DNA from: QPIN01 sp964399475
Lineage (GTDB): Bacteria > Pseudomonadota > Gammaproteobacteria > Methylococcales > Methylomonadaceae
Assembly (NCBI GenBank): GCA_964399475.1
Contig: CAYNRB010000207.1
Location: 1 to 5,711, forward strand
Reading direction: 5' to 3'
Length of the DNA: 5,711 bases
Shown: one piece after another, positions 5,652-5,711 of the stretch
Layout: each line of letters begins with the position of its first letter
How positions within the stretch are numbered: the first letter of the stretch is position 1
Notes under the pieces: generated by a model
Databases searched by the model: none
Told to the model about the DNA's origin: nothing
The model's input: the letters and a program-made list of their open reading frames with translations, nothing else
Program-made: the position numbers and the translations under genes

Positions 5652-5711
5652 TTACAGTAAGTACCCAAGTATAATTAATTTAACTAATTTTACGCAGGAT
5701 TTTTTTTCATA
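5652..5711. promoter_or_regulatory. AT-rich right edge with a -10-like TATAAT
   Basis: TATAAT at 5670-5675 matches the sigma70 -10 consensus perfectly, but the bases 16-18 bp upstream give only a poor -35 (TTATAA at 5646-5651, three of six). A GCAGGA stretch at 5694-5699 could serve a gene starting beyond the window. No stem-loop precedes the T-run at 5700-5707, so it is not a convincing intrinsic terminator for rlmI. Confidence 0.2.

Noticed and set aside
5687..5710. T-run at the right edge as terminator or start of a - strand gene
   Set aside because: No stem precedes the T-run, and the - strand frame from ATG at 5708-5710 stops after six codons.

Overview
The window reads as chromosomal housekeeping DNA from a moderately AT-rich gammaproteobacterium. 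The gene order aroQ-accB-accC-prmA-(zinc-ribbon DUF3426 gene) is a familiar gammaproteobacterial arrangement, and all six proteins look like ordinary members of that class. A Legionellales-like or other AT-rich gammaproteobacterial origin would fit, but the sequence alone does not settle the genus. All genes lie on the + strand, and every long reading frame is intact with its key catalytic residues present.

Layout. Positions 1-398 hold no recognisable gene; there are two small hairpins near the left edge, a repeated 10-mer and weak promoter-like sites. aroQ (399-845, type II 3-dehydroquinase, shikimate pathway) is followed after 3 bp by accB (849-1307, biotin carboxyl carrier protein) and after 30 bp by accC (1338-2678, biotin carboxylase). 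Together accB and accC supply the biotin-carboxylation half of acetyl-CoA carboxylase, the entry step of fatty-acid synthesis. A 237-bp gap (2679-2915) then separates accC from prmA. After the gap comes a tightly packed trio: prmA (2916-3803, ribosomal protein L11 methyltransferase), a membrane-anchored zinc-ribbon protein (3804-4448, starting on the base after the prmA stop) and an RlmI-type 23S rRNA methyltransferase (4455-5651). The last 60 bp are AT-rich and non-coding.

The accC-prmA gap is the only part of the window that departs from routine. It holds an imperfect GTTGGG...CCCAAC hairpin of the REP/MITE-like kind. The hairpin is bounded by an 8/9 direct repeat and, further out, by a perfect 12-bp direct repeat whose left copy forms the end of accC, which suggests an insertion or local duplication. 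To its right an unbroken 48-codon frame, containing an internal ATG with a Shine-Dalgarno-like AGAGG upstream, stops one base before the prmA ATG, which has no ribosome binding site of its own. Translational coupling is possible but unproven.

Functionally the window joins precursor metabolism (aromatic amino acids, fatty acids) to modification of the translation machinery (L11 and 23S rRNA methylation). No undescribed multi-gene system is visible, and the findings are modest in scale.
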